Assembly (NCBI RefSeq): GCF_020510685.1
Contig: NZ_CP075185.1
Coordinates: 1,178,001 to 1,242,000 of the forward strand
From: Dechloromonas denitrificans
GTDB taxonomy: Bacteria; Pseudomonadota; Gammaproteobacteria; Burkholderiales; Rhodocyclaceae
Direction: 5' to 3'
Length of the DNA: 64,000 bases
Position 1 is the stretch's first letter. Each line of letters begins with the position of its first letter. A program made the position numbers and the translations under genes. Under the pieces are notes generated by a model, which ran no database searches, was not told where the DNA came from, and saw only the letters and a program-made list of their open reading frames with translations. Shown piece after piece: positions 30,251 to 38,655 of this stretch.

Positions 30251-30723
30251 TCGACGATCTCGACCGGGCGTTGATCGTTGCCACCCAGGGTGGGCTGCCG
30301 CTGGTCCCGCGACCGTATCAGGCGCTCGGCGAGCAACTCGGCTTGCCGGCCGAGACGGTGCTGCGCCGCCTGCAGGGACTGCTTGATTCCGGCGTCATCC
30401 GCCGCATCGGTGCCGTGCCCAACCATTACGCCATCGGCTGGACAGCCAACGGCATGACGGTGTGGGATGTCGCCGACGAGCGGATCGACGAACTGGGAGC
30501 GGCCGTCGGTGCTTTGCCTTTCGTCACCCACTGCTATCGTCGTCCGCGTGCCTTGCCGGCCTGGCCTTACAACCTGTTCGCCATGGTGCATGGCAGTTCG
30601 CGCGACGAGTGCGCCGAAAAGGCGGCCGAAATTGGTCGTCTGCTTGGCGATGCCTGTCGGAGCAGCGATATTCTCTATTCGACAAAAATCCTCAAGAAGT
30701 CCGGCCTGCGCCTCGCGACATAA
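30247..30723 (+). CDS. nirH: Siroheme decarboxylase subunit NirH
   Basis: A 158-aa Lrp/AsnC-like subunit with GLPLVPRPYQALGEQLGL at the N terminus and THCYRRPRALPAWPYNLFAMVHG in the second domain, the same pattern as the NirL half of the fusion. ATG 30247 overlaps the nirG stop (ATGA). It ends the first half of the nir cluster, before a strong hairpin shared with the convergent cyanophycin operon. Confidence 0.88.
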   Translation: MIDDLDRALIVATQGGLPLVPRPYQALGEQLGLPAETVLRRLQGLLDSGVIRRIGAVPNHYAIGWTANGMTVWDVADERIDELGAAVGALPFVTHCYRRPRALPAWPYNLFAMVHGSSRDECAEKAAEIGRLLGDACRSSDILYSTKILKKSGLRLAT

Positions 30724-30757
30724 CGGCAGCAAGGCTGGCCGTTCCGCCACGCCGAAA

Positions 30758-30790
30758 AGCAAAGAGCCCGGCTGAACCGGGCTCTTTGCT
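30758..30790. terminator. Hairpin between nirH and the cyanophycin operon
   Basis: A 14-bp perfect stem, AGCAAAGAGCCCGG (30758-30771) and CCGGGCTCTTTGCT (30777-30790), with a 5-base loop. It lies between two convergent operons and probably serves both, although neither side has a long T run. Confidence 0.75.
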
Positions 30791-30808
30791 TGGCCGGGGT
30801 AGTCCGCC

Positions 30809-33382
30809 TTAACCGGCGTCGGCGATCCGCTTGGCGATATGGGCCAGGGCTTCTTCCACCTGATCGATCAGGATCAGGCAGAGGTCGCCGGGTTGCAGAC
30901 GGTCCAGGGCGCTGTCGATGGCGATGAACTCGCCGGTGATCGCATCGATCTGCTTGGTCCGGCTGGCATGGGCCAGGCCCTGGCGGAGCAGGGCAATGAC
31001 TTCGCCATCTTGGCGGCCGCGCTGGCAGGCGTCCTGATAGAGGATGACGTCATCGAAGGCATCGCCGAGGATTTCGGTCTGCTGGCGGATGTCATCGTCG
31101 CGCCGGTCGCCGGCGCCGCTGATCACCACCGAGCGGCGCTTGGCCGGCATGTTCTCGATGGCGCCGACCAGCGCCTGGATGGCATCCGGGTTGTGGCCGT
31201 AGTCAGCGATCAGCGTGGCGCCCTTGTAGTCGAACACGTTGAAGCGGCCGGGGGCGGTTTGCGCATCGCTGACAAAACCGGCCAGGGCGCGCTCGATGAC
31301 TTCCCAGTCGTAGCCGAGAGCCCAGCCGGTGGCGGTGGCGGCCATCGCATTCTCGACCTGGAAGCCGATCGTGCCATTGCGGGTCAGCGGGATATTGGCG
31401 AGCGGGATGCTGTGTTTCTTGCGTCCTTCGCCACAGATGATCGCGTCGCGTTCGACATAGACGACGCGCTTGCCCTGGGCGCGGTGCGTCGCCAGCACCG
31501 GGTTGGCCCGATCCTGGGAAAAGAAGATGACGTCTCCCTGACAGTGCTGGGCCATGGCGACCACTACCGGATCGCTGGCATTGAGGACGGCGGTGCCTTT
31601 CGGGGCGACATTCTCGACGATGACGCGCTTGACGACAGCCAGTTCGTCCACCGTGGTGATGAAATTGAGGCCGAGGTGGTCGCCGATCCCGATATTGGTG
31701 ATCACCGCGACGTCGCACATGTCGAAGCCAAGGCCTTCGCGCAGCACACCGCCGCGCGCCGTCTCGAAGACGGCCGCATCGACGTCGGGGTGGAGCAGCA
31801 CGTTGCGCGCACTGCGCGGGCCGCTGCAGTCGCCGTCGTCGGTGCGCTTGCCTTCGATATAAACCCCGTCAGTACTGGTCATGCCGACCCGCAGGCCGTT
31901 GCTTTCGAAAATGCGCCCGATCAGGCGGCTGGTCGTGGTCTTGCCGTTGGTGCCGGCAATCGCGACAACCGGGATGCGGGCATTGTCGCCATCGGGGAAA
32001 ATCATCCCGACGATGGCCTCGCCGACGGCGCGGCCCTTGCCGAACGACGGGTCGAGGTGCATGCGCAGGCCGGGCGCGGCATTGACTTCGACGATGCCGC
32101 CGCCCTGGTCTTCGAGCGGCTTCAACATCGTGTCGCAGACGACGTCGATACCGCAAATGTCGAGGCCGACAGTCTGGGCGGCGGTGACGGCGCAGGCGGC
32201 GAGTTCCGGGTGAACGTCGTCGGTGACGTCGGTGGCAGTGCCGCCGGTCGACAGATTGGCGTTGTTACGCAGGATGACGCGCGTCCCGCGCGGCGGCACG
32301 GTGGTCGCCTCCAAACCCTGCTCGGCGAGGCGGGCGAGGGCGATTTCGTCGAAACGGATCTTGGTCAGCGAGGTGGCGTGGCCGTCGGAACGGCGGGGGT
32401 CGCGATTGACGATATCGACCAGCTCGCGGACGGTGTGCACGCCGTCGCCGATGACCAGCGGCGGGTCGCGCCGGGCGGCGGCGATCAGTTTGTCGCCGAT
32501 GACCAGCAGGCGGTAGTCGTGGCCCGGCAGGTATTTTTCGACCAGGATGTCGTCGCGGAATTCGATGGCGACGCGATAGGCGCGGCGGACTTGGTCCTCG
32601 CTGGTCAGATTGACCGAAATGCCCTTGCCCTGGTTGCCGTCGCGCGGCTTGACGACGATCGGCAGGCCGATTTCCTGGGCGGCGGCCCAGGCGTCGTCCT
32701 CATTCTCGACCGGCCGGCCGAGCGGTACGGCGACGCCGGCGGCGTGCAGCAGTTTCTTGGTCAGTTCCTTGTCCTGCGCGATCGATTCGGCAATCGCGCT
32801 GGTGAAACAGGTTTCCGCCGCCTGGATGCGCTTCTGCTTGCTGCCCCAGCCGAACTGGACGAGGCTGCCCTGCGTCAGGCGACGATAGGGAATGCCGCGT
32901 GCCACGGCGGCCGAGACGATGGCGCCGGTCGATGGGCCGAGGCGAATGTCTTCGTCGAGATCGCGCAGCTCCTTCAGGGTGGCGTCGAGGTCGAACGGCG
33001 TGTCGTTGAGGGCGGCGAGGCAGAGTTGCTCGGCGCGCTCGAAGGCCAGTCGGCCGACATCCTCTTCGGTATATTCGACGACGACCTGGAGAACGCCGCT
33101 ATCGACCGTCTGGGCCGTCCGGCTGAAGGTGACCGGGCAGCCGGCCTGGGCCTGCAGGCCGAGGGCAGCGAATTCCAGCGCATGGGCCATCGAGACGGTG
33201 TCGAGATGGTCGGCCGGGATCAGGTCGCCGAGTTCCGGGAAACGCTCGCGCAGGCGGGCTTCAAAGCCTGGCAAATTGGCGATGGCACATTCGGCATCCT
33301 GGCAGGTGACGATGGCTTGAATCGCCGTGTGCCGGCTCCACAGGTTGGGGCCGCGCAGGGCACGAATACGGGTAACGTCCAT
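30809..33382 (-). CDS. cphA: Cyanophycin synthetase (longer paralogue)
   Basis: An 857-aa ATP-dependent ligase that builds the Asp-Arg storage polymer cyanophycin. Three regions are visible: an N-terminal domain (about 1-165), an ATP-grasp domain with KPRDGNQGKGISVNL (about 215-470), and a Mur-ligase-like domain starting at the P-loop GTNGKTTTSRLIGRIF (about 476) and extending through GHNPDAIQALVGAIE. Length matches typical CphA. It is last in a four-gene operon, 15 bases after the shorter paralogue. Confidence 0.94.
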   Translation of the reverse strand: MDVTRIRALRGPNLWSRHTAIQAIVTCQDAECAIANLPGFEARLRERFPELGDLIPADHLDTVSMAHALEFAALGLQAQAGCPVTFSRTAQTVDSGVLQVVVEYTEEDVGRLAFERAEQLCLAALNDTPFDLDATLKELRDLDEDIRLGPSTGAIVSAAVARGIPYRRLTQGSLVQFGWGSKQKRIQAAETCFTSAIAESIAQDKELTKKLLHAAGVAVPLGRPVENEDDAWAAAQEIGLPIVVKPRDGNQGKGISVNLTSEDQVRRAYRVAIEFRDDILVEKYLPGHDYRLLVIGDKLIAAARRDPPLVIGDGVHTVRELVDIVNRDPRRSDGHATSLTKIRFDEIALARLAEQGLEATTVPPRGTRVILRNNANLSTGGTATDVTDDVHPELAACAVTAAQTVGLDICGIDVVCDTMLKPLEDQGGGIVEVNAAPGLRMHLDPSFGKGRAVGEAIVGMIFPDGDNARIPVVAIAGTNGKTTTSRLIGRIFESNGLRVGMTSTDGVYIEGKRTDDGDCSGPRSARNVLLHPDVDAAVFETARGGVLREGLGFDMCDVAVITNIGIGDHLGLNFITTVDELAVVKRVIVENVAPKGTAVLNASDPVVVAMAQHCQGDVIFFSQDRANPVLATHRAQGKRVVYVERDAIICGEGRKKHSIPLANIPLTRNGTIGFQVENAMAATATGWALGYDWEVIERALAGFVSDAQTAPGRFNVFDYKGATLIADYGHNPDAIQALVGAIENMPAKRRSVVISGAGDRRDDDIRQQTEILGDAFDDVILYQDACQRGRQDGEVIALLRQGLAHASRTKQIDAITGEFIAIDSALDRLQPGDLCLILIDQVEEALAHIAKRIADAG

Positions 33383-33397
33383 GACGCTGAATCCTTG

Positions 33398-35644
33398 TTA
33401 TTTTCGGGTTGCCGCTTTGCGCGGCTTCTTGGCTGTTTGGGTGAGCAGCGAGGAGAGGGCCGGCAGTTCCAGGCCATAGGTCTTGAGGCCGGTGCCGATC
33501 GCATCGAAGGTGATGCCGAGCGCCCAACCGGCGGCGACGGCGGCCAGAACGTTGGCGATGGTTTCCGGGTCTTTCTGCTTGCCGATCACCGGTACGTCGC
33601 CGAGGCGGCACAGCAGCCAGGCTTCGTCATTGCCGGTGGCAACGGTGATCCGCCCCTCGCGGACGAAGACGCCGCGCTGGCCGGCGGCCAGGTGGGCGGC
33701 CAGGGCCGGGCAGGCCGGATTGGCGGCGAACAGGATCACTTCCCCGTCGCACAGTTCGGCGAGGTCGGCGACCACCGGGTCTTCGGCATTGAGCACGGCA
33801 TAACCCTTGCTCAGCACGACATCGACCTGGGTGCGATAGGTGTTGCGGTAAGTCGTGTAGAACTCGCCGCCGCTCGGATGGACGTCCCAGCGCGCCAGAT
33901 CTTCGGCGGCCTGATCGATGTTGGTGACGATGCCGACCTGGCAGCGGTCGTAGGCCAGACCTTCGCCGAGAATGGTGCGGGCGCCGTTCTCGATCACCGC
34001 CGCATCGACCGCGCGGTTGAGCAGCAGGCGATGGCCGGCCGTCCAGTTGGCGGCATCGGCCTTCTGGACGTGCCGCCGGTCGAGATGGACGCCGTCACTG
34101 CAGGCCAGGCCGACGCGCTTGCCGGACATGTAAATCAGATGGGCGACCAGCTTGGCGACCGAGGTCTTGCCGTGCGTGCCGGTGACGCCGACCACCGGGA
34201 TGCGGCCATTTTCCTTTTCGCCGAACAGGTTCGCGACAATCGCCTTGCCTACCGGGCGCGGCTTGCCGACGCCCGGGCGGAGGTGCATCAGCAGGCTGGG
34301 GCCGGCATTGACTTCGACGATGGCGCCGCCCTGGGCGGCCAGCGGCTTGGAAATGTCTTCGCAGACCAGATCGATGCCGGCGATGTCGAGGCCGATGACG
34401 CGGGCGGCGAGCGAGGCCAGCGCAGCCGTTTCCGGATGCACGTCGTCGGTGACGTCGAAGGCATGGTTGGCGTTGCGCTGGATCAGCACTTCGCGACCGC
34501 TGGCCGGTACCGCGTCGGCGGTCAGGTTCTGGCGTTCGAGTTCCATCCGGGCGGCGGAATCGAGGCGGATGATTGACAGCGGATGCAGTTCGGTCGGCCC
34601 GCGGCGTGGGTCGGAATTGACCTGGATTTCGATCAGTTCGCGGACCGTCGACTTACCGTCGCCGGTGACCATCACCATGTCGCCCCGGTTGGCGGCGACC
34701 AGCTTGTTGCCGATGACCAGCAGGCGGTGTTCGGTGCCGGGCAGGGAGCGCTCGACGAGGACCGCGCTGCCTTCCTCGACGGCGATGGCGTAGGCTTTTT
34801 CGACTTCTTCACGGGTCTTGACGTCGATGAAGACGCCCCGTCCATGGTTGCCGTCGACCGGCTTGATGCACACCGGCAGACCGATGTCTTCGGCGGCTTC
34901 CCAGGCATCTTCGGCGCTGCGCACTTCGCGCCCTTCGGGGATCGGCACGCCGCAGGAGGAGAGTAATTCCTTGGTCAGGTCCTTGTCGCGCGAAATGGTT
35001 TCGGCGATGGCGCTGGTCCGGTCGGTTTCCGCCGTCCAGATGCGGCGCATCGCGGCGCCGTAGCCGATCTGCACCAGATTGCCGTCGTCGAGCAGGCGGA
35101 TGGCCGGAATGTCGCGCTCGTCGGCGGCATCGACAATGCTGGCGGTCGAGGGGCCGAGACACTTGGAGTCGACCATGTCGCCGAGGTTCTCGACCGTGCT
35201 TTCGATGTCGAAGGGCGTGTCGTTGATCGCCGCCATCACCAGATCGCGAGCGGTGTACAGCGCGGTGCGGGTGACTTCCTCGTGCCAGGCGCGGACGGCA
35301 ACCTTGTACACGCCGCGCTCGGAGGTTTCGCGCGTTTTGCCGAAGCCGCCGGGCAGGCCGGCCAGGTTCTGCAATTCAAGTGTTACGTGTTCGAGAATGT
35401 GGCCGGCCCAGGTGCCTTCCTGAACGCGGCGCAGGAAGCCGCCGTGCTCCTGATAACTGCAGCGATGCTCGACCAGCGAGGGCAGCAAGGCCGCGAGGCG
35501 TTCGTAAAACCCGGGAATCTTGTTGGAGGGAAAGTCTTCCAGTTCGCCGATGTCGACCCAGGCTTCGAGTACCGGCCGATAGGTCCAGATGTTCGGGCCA
35601 CGCAGGGTAATGATGTCCCGAATGATGATTTCGTTTTTCTTCAT
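33398..35644 (-). CDS. cphA: Cyanophycin synthetase-like protein (shorter paralogue, CphA')
   Basis: A 748-aa homologue of the following gene with the same order: N-terminal domain (LRGPNIWTYRPVLEAWVDIGELE), ATP-grasp with KPVDGNHGRGVFIDV, and Mur-ligase-like P-loop GTHGKTSVAKLVAHL (about 487). It is about 110 residues shorter, the loss lying in the C-terminal part of the ligase domain, while the ATP sites look intact. Paired CphA/CphA' genes are known in betaproteobacteria. Whether this one polymerises alone, primes or uses dipeptides cannot be told. ATG 35644 fits the shared start. Confidence 0.9.
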   Translation of the reverse strand: MKKNEIIIRDIITLRGPNIWTYRPVLEAWVDIGELEDFPSNKIPGFYERLAALLPSLVEHRCSYQEHGGFLRRVQEGTWAGHILEHVTLELQNLAGLPGGFGKTRETSERGVYKVAVRAWHEEVTRTALYTARDLVMAAINDTPFDIESTVENLGDMVDSKCLGPSTASIVDAADERDIPAIRLLDDGNLVQIGYGAAMRRIWTAETDRTSAIAETISRDKDLTKELLSSCGVPIPEGREVRSAEDAWEAAEDIGLPVCIKPVDGNHGRGVFIDVKTREEVEKAYAIAVEEGSAVLVERSLPGTEHRLLVIGNKLVAANRGDMVMVTGDGKSTVRELIEIQVNSDPRRGPTELHPLSIIRLDSAARMELERQNLTADAVPASGREVLIQRNANHAFDVTDDVHPETAALASLAARVIGLDIAGIDLVCEDISKPLAAQGGAIVEVNAGPSLLMHLRPGVGKPRPVGKAIVANLFGEKENGRIPVVGVTGTHGKTSVAKLVAHLIYMSGKRVGLACSDGVHLDRRHVQKADAANWTAGHRLLLNRAVDAAVIENGARTILGEGLAYDRCQVGIVTNIDQAAEDLARWDVHPSGGEFYTTYRNTYRTQVDVVLSKGYAVLNAEDPVVADLAELCDGEVILFAANPACPALAAHLAAGQRGVFVREGRITVATGNDEAWLLCRLGDVPVIGKQKDPETIANVLAAVAAGWALGITFDAIGTGLKTYGLELPALSSLLTQTAKKPRKAATRK

Positions 35645-35670
35645 GCTTGTTTCGCCCAGCTCCGTCGTTG

Positions 35671-35702
35671 GCTGTAGTAATTGTTGGGGCAGCTGACAAT
35701 TA
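35671..35702 (-). promoter_or_regulatory. Candidate promoter/operator upstream of the cyanophycin synthetase pair
   Basis: TAATTGT (35678-35684) and ACAATTA (35696-35702) form a 7-bp inverted repeat about 35 bases ahead of the shorter cphA. On the minus strand TTGTCA within it could be a -35, with a weak TACAGC 17 bases on. It would allow separate control of the two synthetases within the operon. Confidence 0.35.
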
Positions 35703-35766
35703 TTAACGCTTTCGTCAGCGCCCGGCTGACTGCCGGCAAAAAAATGTTGCTGTCCGGCTGGCTGCG

Positions 35767-36237
35767 TTAGAGAAAGCGGTCGAGCAGCTTGCGGCTGTGG
35801 CGGTCGAGCTTGCCGATGTCGCGAATCAGGAACTGGATGCCGTGCGTGTCGGCGATCATCAGCCGGGTTTGCGAAAGACGCCGGATGTCCTCCTCGCCCT
35901 TCAACACCACTGCGGCCTGACCGCGGCTGGTGACGACCTGCCAGGTGCTCGGGCAGGCGAAGCTGGAGACCTCGACGATCTGCTCGATTTCCGGCACGAA
36001 TTCGCGGCTGGCCAGCTCTTCGTCGACCAGCTGGCTGAGCGCCGGCGGCAGGCTGGCGACGCTGTCGATCCAGCCGACTTCGTGGCCTTCGGCGTTGACC
36101 AGGGCAATGCCTTCGTCGGGTGCGGCAATCGGGAAGGCACGGACGGGAACAATGCCGACGTGGCGATCGCCGGTTGGGCTGGTCAGCACGAGTTGACCGT
36201 AGGCGTTGCGTTCCAGGGTGAAATCCGGCGTTGTCAT
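35767..36237 (-). CDS. DUF1854 protein of the cyanophycin operon
   Basis: A 156-aa soluble protein of a family found beside cyanophycin synthetases and their ABC transporter (DUF1854). It begins with FTLERNAYGQLVLT and has VPVRAFPIAAPDEGIALV and GWIDSVASLP. The second half has LMIADTHGIQFLIRDIGKLDRHSRKLLDRFL. No catalytic motif is recognised. Its start overlaps the stop of the ABC transporter (ATGA), so the two are translationally coupled and likely work together. Confidence 0.85.
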   Translation of the reverse strand: MTTPDFTLERNAYGQLVLTSPTGDRHVGIVPVRAFPIAAPDEGIALVNAEGHEVGWIDSVASLPPALSQLVDEELASREFVPEIEQIVEVSSFACPSTWQVVTSRGQAAVVLKGEEDIRRLSQTRLMIADTHGIQFLIRDIGKLDRHSRKLLDRFL

Positions 36238-38531
36238 TTGGTGTTTTCCTTGCTGGCCGTGTCACCGCCCCGGCGACTTTCCTGTTCGGTATCGACGTTG
36301 CGCGCCTGCGCCTGATAAAGCTTGTAGTAGTGGCCTTCGACCGCCATCAGGGCGTCGTGGTTGCCGACTTCGACGATCCGGCCGCGATCCATGACGACCA
36401 GTCGGTCGGCCTTCCTGAGCGTGGACAGGCGGTGGGCGATGGCGATGGTGGTTCGGCCGCGTACCAGGTTGTCGAGCGCCTTCTGGATTTCCTTCTCGGT
36501 TTCGGTGTCGACCGAGGAGGTCGCTTCGTCAAGGATCAGGATTTTCGGATTGATCAGCAGGGCGCGGGCGATCGAGATGCGCTGGCGCTCGCCACCGGAG
36601 AGGCCCTGGCCGCGTTCGCCGACCAGCGAATCGTAGCCGTGCGGCAGGCGCAGGATGAATTCGTGCGCGTGCGCGGCGCGCGCTGCGGCGATGATCTCGG
36701 CGCGGCTGGCATCGGGCTTGCCGTAGGCGATGTTCTCGGCAATCGTGCCGAAGAACAGGAAGGGTTCCTGCAGCACCAGGCCGATGTTCTGGCGGAATTC
36801 GGCGATCGGCACCGAGCGGACATCGACGCCGTCGATGAAAACCGCGCCTTCGGTGACGTCGTAGAAGCGGCAGATCAGGTTGACCAGCGTGCTCTTGCCG
36901 GAACCGCTGTGCCCGACGAGGCCAATCATTTCGCCCGGCTCGATGACCAGATCGACATCGCGGGTGACGGCGCGGGTGCCGTAGCGGAAGCTGGCCTTCT
37001 TCAATTCGAGGCGGCCTTCGACTTTGCCCAGATGCACCGGGTTGGTCGGCTCGGGCACGCTGGAGACGTGATCGAGGATGTCGAAAATCCGCTTGGCGCC
37101 GGCCGCCGCTTTCTGGGTGACCGAGACGATGCGGCTCATCGAATCGAGCCGGGTATAGAAGCGGCTGATGTAAGCGAGGAAAGCGGTCAGCACGCCGACC
37201 GTGATGTCGCCCTTGGAAATCTGCCAGATGCCGAAGGCCCAGACGACGAGCAGGCCGACTTCGGTGAGCAGCGTGACAGTCGGCGAGAACAGCGACCAGG
37301 TCTTGTTCAGCCGGTCGTTGATCGCCAGGTTGCGGCCGTTGGCTTCACGGAAGCGCTCGGCTTCGCGCTTTTCCTGGGCGAAGGCCTTGACGACGCGAAT
37401 GCCGGGAATGGTGTCAGCCAGCACATTGGTCACTTCGGCCCAGACGCGGTCGACCTTCTCGAAGCCGGTGCGCAGCTTGTCGCGTACGTAATGGATCATG
37501 TAGGCAATGAAGGGCAGCGGCACCAGCGTGACCAGCGCGAGCCACGGATTGATCGAGAACAGGATGCCGGCGGTCATCACGATCATCAGCACGTCGGTGG
37601 CGAAATCGAGCAGGTGCAGCGACAGGAAGACATTGATCCGGTCGGTTTCGGTGCCGATGCGCGCCATCAGGTCGCCGGTCCGCTTGCCGCCGAAATATTC
37701 GAGCGACAGGTTGAGCAAGTGTTCGTAGGTCGTCGTCCGCAGATCGCGGCCGATGCGCTCGGAAACCAGCGCCAGGATGTAGGTGCGCAGCCAGCCGAGC
37801 AGCCAGGCGAAGAAGGCTGCGCCGAACAGGCCGCCGAGGTAAAGGCTGACCAGATCCCAGTCGATCGGCTGGCCGTTCTGGAAGGGAATCAGCACCTTGT
37901 CCATCAGCGGCATGGTCAGGTAGGGGGCGACCAGGGTGGCGGCGGTGGATAGCAGGGTCAGCGAGAAGCCGGCGAGCAGCTTCCATTTATAGGGACGGGC
38001 GAAGCGCCACAGGCGGAACAGCGTCCAGGTCGACGGCGGCGTCGAGATTTCGCGGGTGCAGATCGGGCATTCGTCCTGCCCGGGTTCGAGCGGCGCCTTG
38101 CACTTCGGGCAAAAATCGTCGCTCAGGCGGACGATCGGTTGGCCGCTGACGAGACTTTTTACGTGCAGGTCGAATTCGGTGATGATGCGCAGGGCCGCGA
38201 GGTTGTGGCCGAGCGTGTAGCGCCAGCAGGCGAGGCGACCCTGCTCGTCGACCAGTTCCAGCGTGCCGACGCCGGCGTGATCGAGATGATTGAGATGAAG
38301 GCCGGCGCGTAGCGGCCAGCTCAGCCAGGCGCTGCCATCGGTGGCGCGGGCGAGCAGGCGGCGGTCGGTGACGGCGACCAGGCCGCTGGCAAAGTGCAAA
38401 CGGCTGTCGAGGTCGATTTCAAGCCAGGCCTGCAGTGTTTCGCCGTCCTGCAATTGGCCGTTGAGCTGTCCGGACCAGGTAGTCGGTAGCGTCGGTTCGC
38501 TAGCGATGGTGTTCGAGGCGTTGAGGGTCAT
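36234..38531 (-). CDS. ABC exporter of the cyanophycin operon, with PH-like and zinc-ribbon N-terminal extension
   Basis: A 765-aa half-transporter. Residues about 20-130 form a beta-rich, PH-like domain. A four-cysteine zinc ribbon follows (C141, C144, C155, C158: CPKC and CPIC), then an ABC type-1 membrane domain (about 180-480) and an ATPase domain with GHSGSGKSTL, LSGGERQR and LILDEATSSVDTE. The extension is absent from ordinary MsbA-like exporters. Being first of the operon with DUF1854 and two CphA, a role in cyanophycin-related traffic is inferred; the substrate is unknown. ATG 38531 preferred over 38549. Confidence 0.88.
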   Translation of the reverse strand: MTLNASNTIASEPTLPTTWSGQLNGQLQDGETLQAWLEIDLDSRLHFASGLVAVTDRRLLARATDGSAWLSWPLRAGLHLNHLDHAGVGTLELVDEQGRLACWRYTLGHNLAALRIITEFDLHVKSLVSGQPIVRLSDDFCPKCKAPLEPGQDECPICTREISTPPSTWTLFRLWRFARPYKWKLLAGFSLTLLSTAATLVAPYLTMPLMDKVLIPFQNGQPIDWDLVSLYLGGLFGAAFFAWLLGWLRTYILALVSERIGRDLRTTTYEHLLNLSLEYFGGKRTGDLMARIGTETDRINVFLSLHLLDFATDVLMIVMTAGILFSINPWLALVTLVPLPFIAYMIHYVRDKLRTGFEKVDRVWAEVTNVLADTIPGIRVVKAFAQEKREAERFREANGRNLAINDRLNKTWSLFSPTVTLLTEVGLLVVWAFGIWQISKGDITVGVLTAFLAYISRFYTRLDSMSRIVSVTQKAAAGAKRIFDILDHVSSVPEPTNPVHLGKVEGRLELKKASFRYGTRAVTRDVDLVIEPGEMIGLVGHSGSGKSTLVNLICRFYDVTEGAVFIDGVDVRSVPIAEFRQNIGLVLQEPFLFFGTIAENIAYGKPDASRAEIIAAARAAHAHEFILRLPHGYDSLVGERGQGLSGGERQRISIARALLINPKILILDEATSSVDTETEKEIQKALDNLVRGRTTIAIAHRLSTLRKADRLVVMDRGRIVEVGNHDALMAVEGHYYKLYQAQARNVDTEQESRRGGDTASKENTK

Positions 38532-38587
38532 TGAAAGAGTATATCGCAAGGGCCGGGTGCCTCTGTAACGCCTGAATTTTTCGGCGG

Positions 38588-38601
38588 TTGACGCGCATCA
38601 A
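38588..38601 (+). promoter_or_regulatory. FNR/DNR-type box upstream of nirJ
   Basis: TTGAC-N4-ATCAA, one base off the perfect palindrome found ahead of nirS. A plausible -10 (TTGAAT, 38624-38629) sits at the distance expected for an activator centred near -41.5. It would re-start nir transcription after the inverted cyanophycin operon. Confidence 0.75.
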
Positions 38602-38655
38602 GGAGTTGGCCGGCAGCCTGCCGTTGAATACAGCACGTCCAAAAGGAAGAAATCC

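Noticed and set aside
30839..34576. A 1245-codon plus-strand open frame opposite the two cphA genes
   Set aside because: The predicted protein is low-complexity Ala/Gly/Asp/Arg without motifs, and both cphA genes on the other strand are clear family members.
36231..37952. A 573-codon plus-strand frame opposite the ABC exporter
   Set aside because: Antisense of conserved ATPase motifs; no independent evidence for coding.
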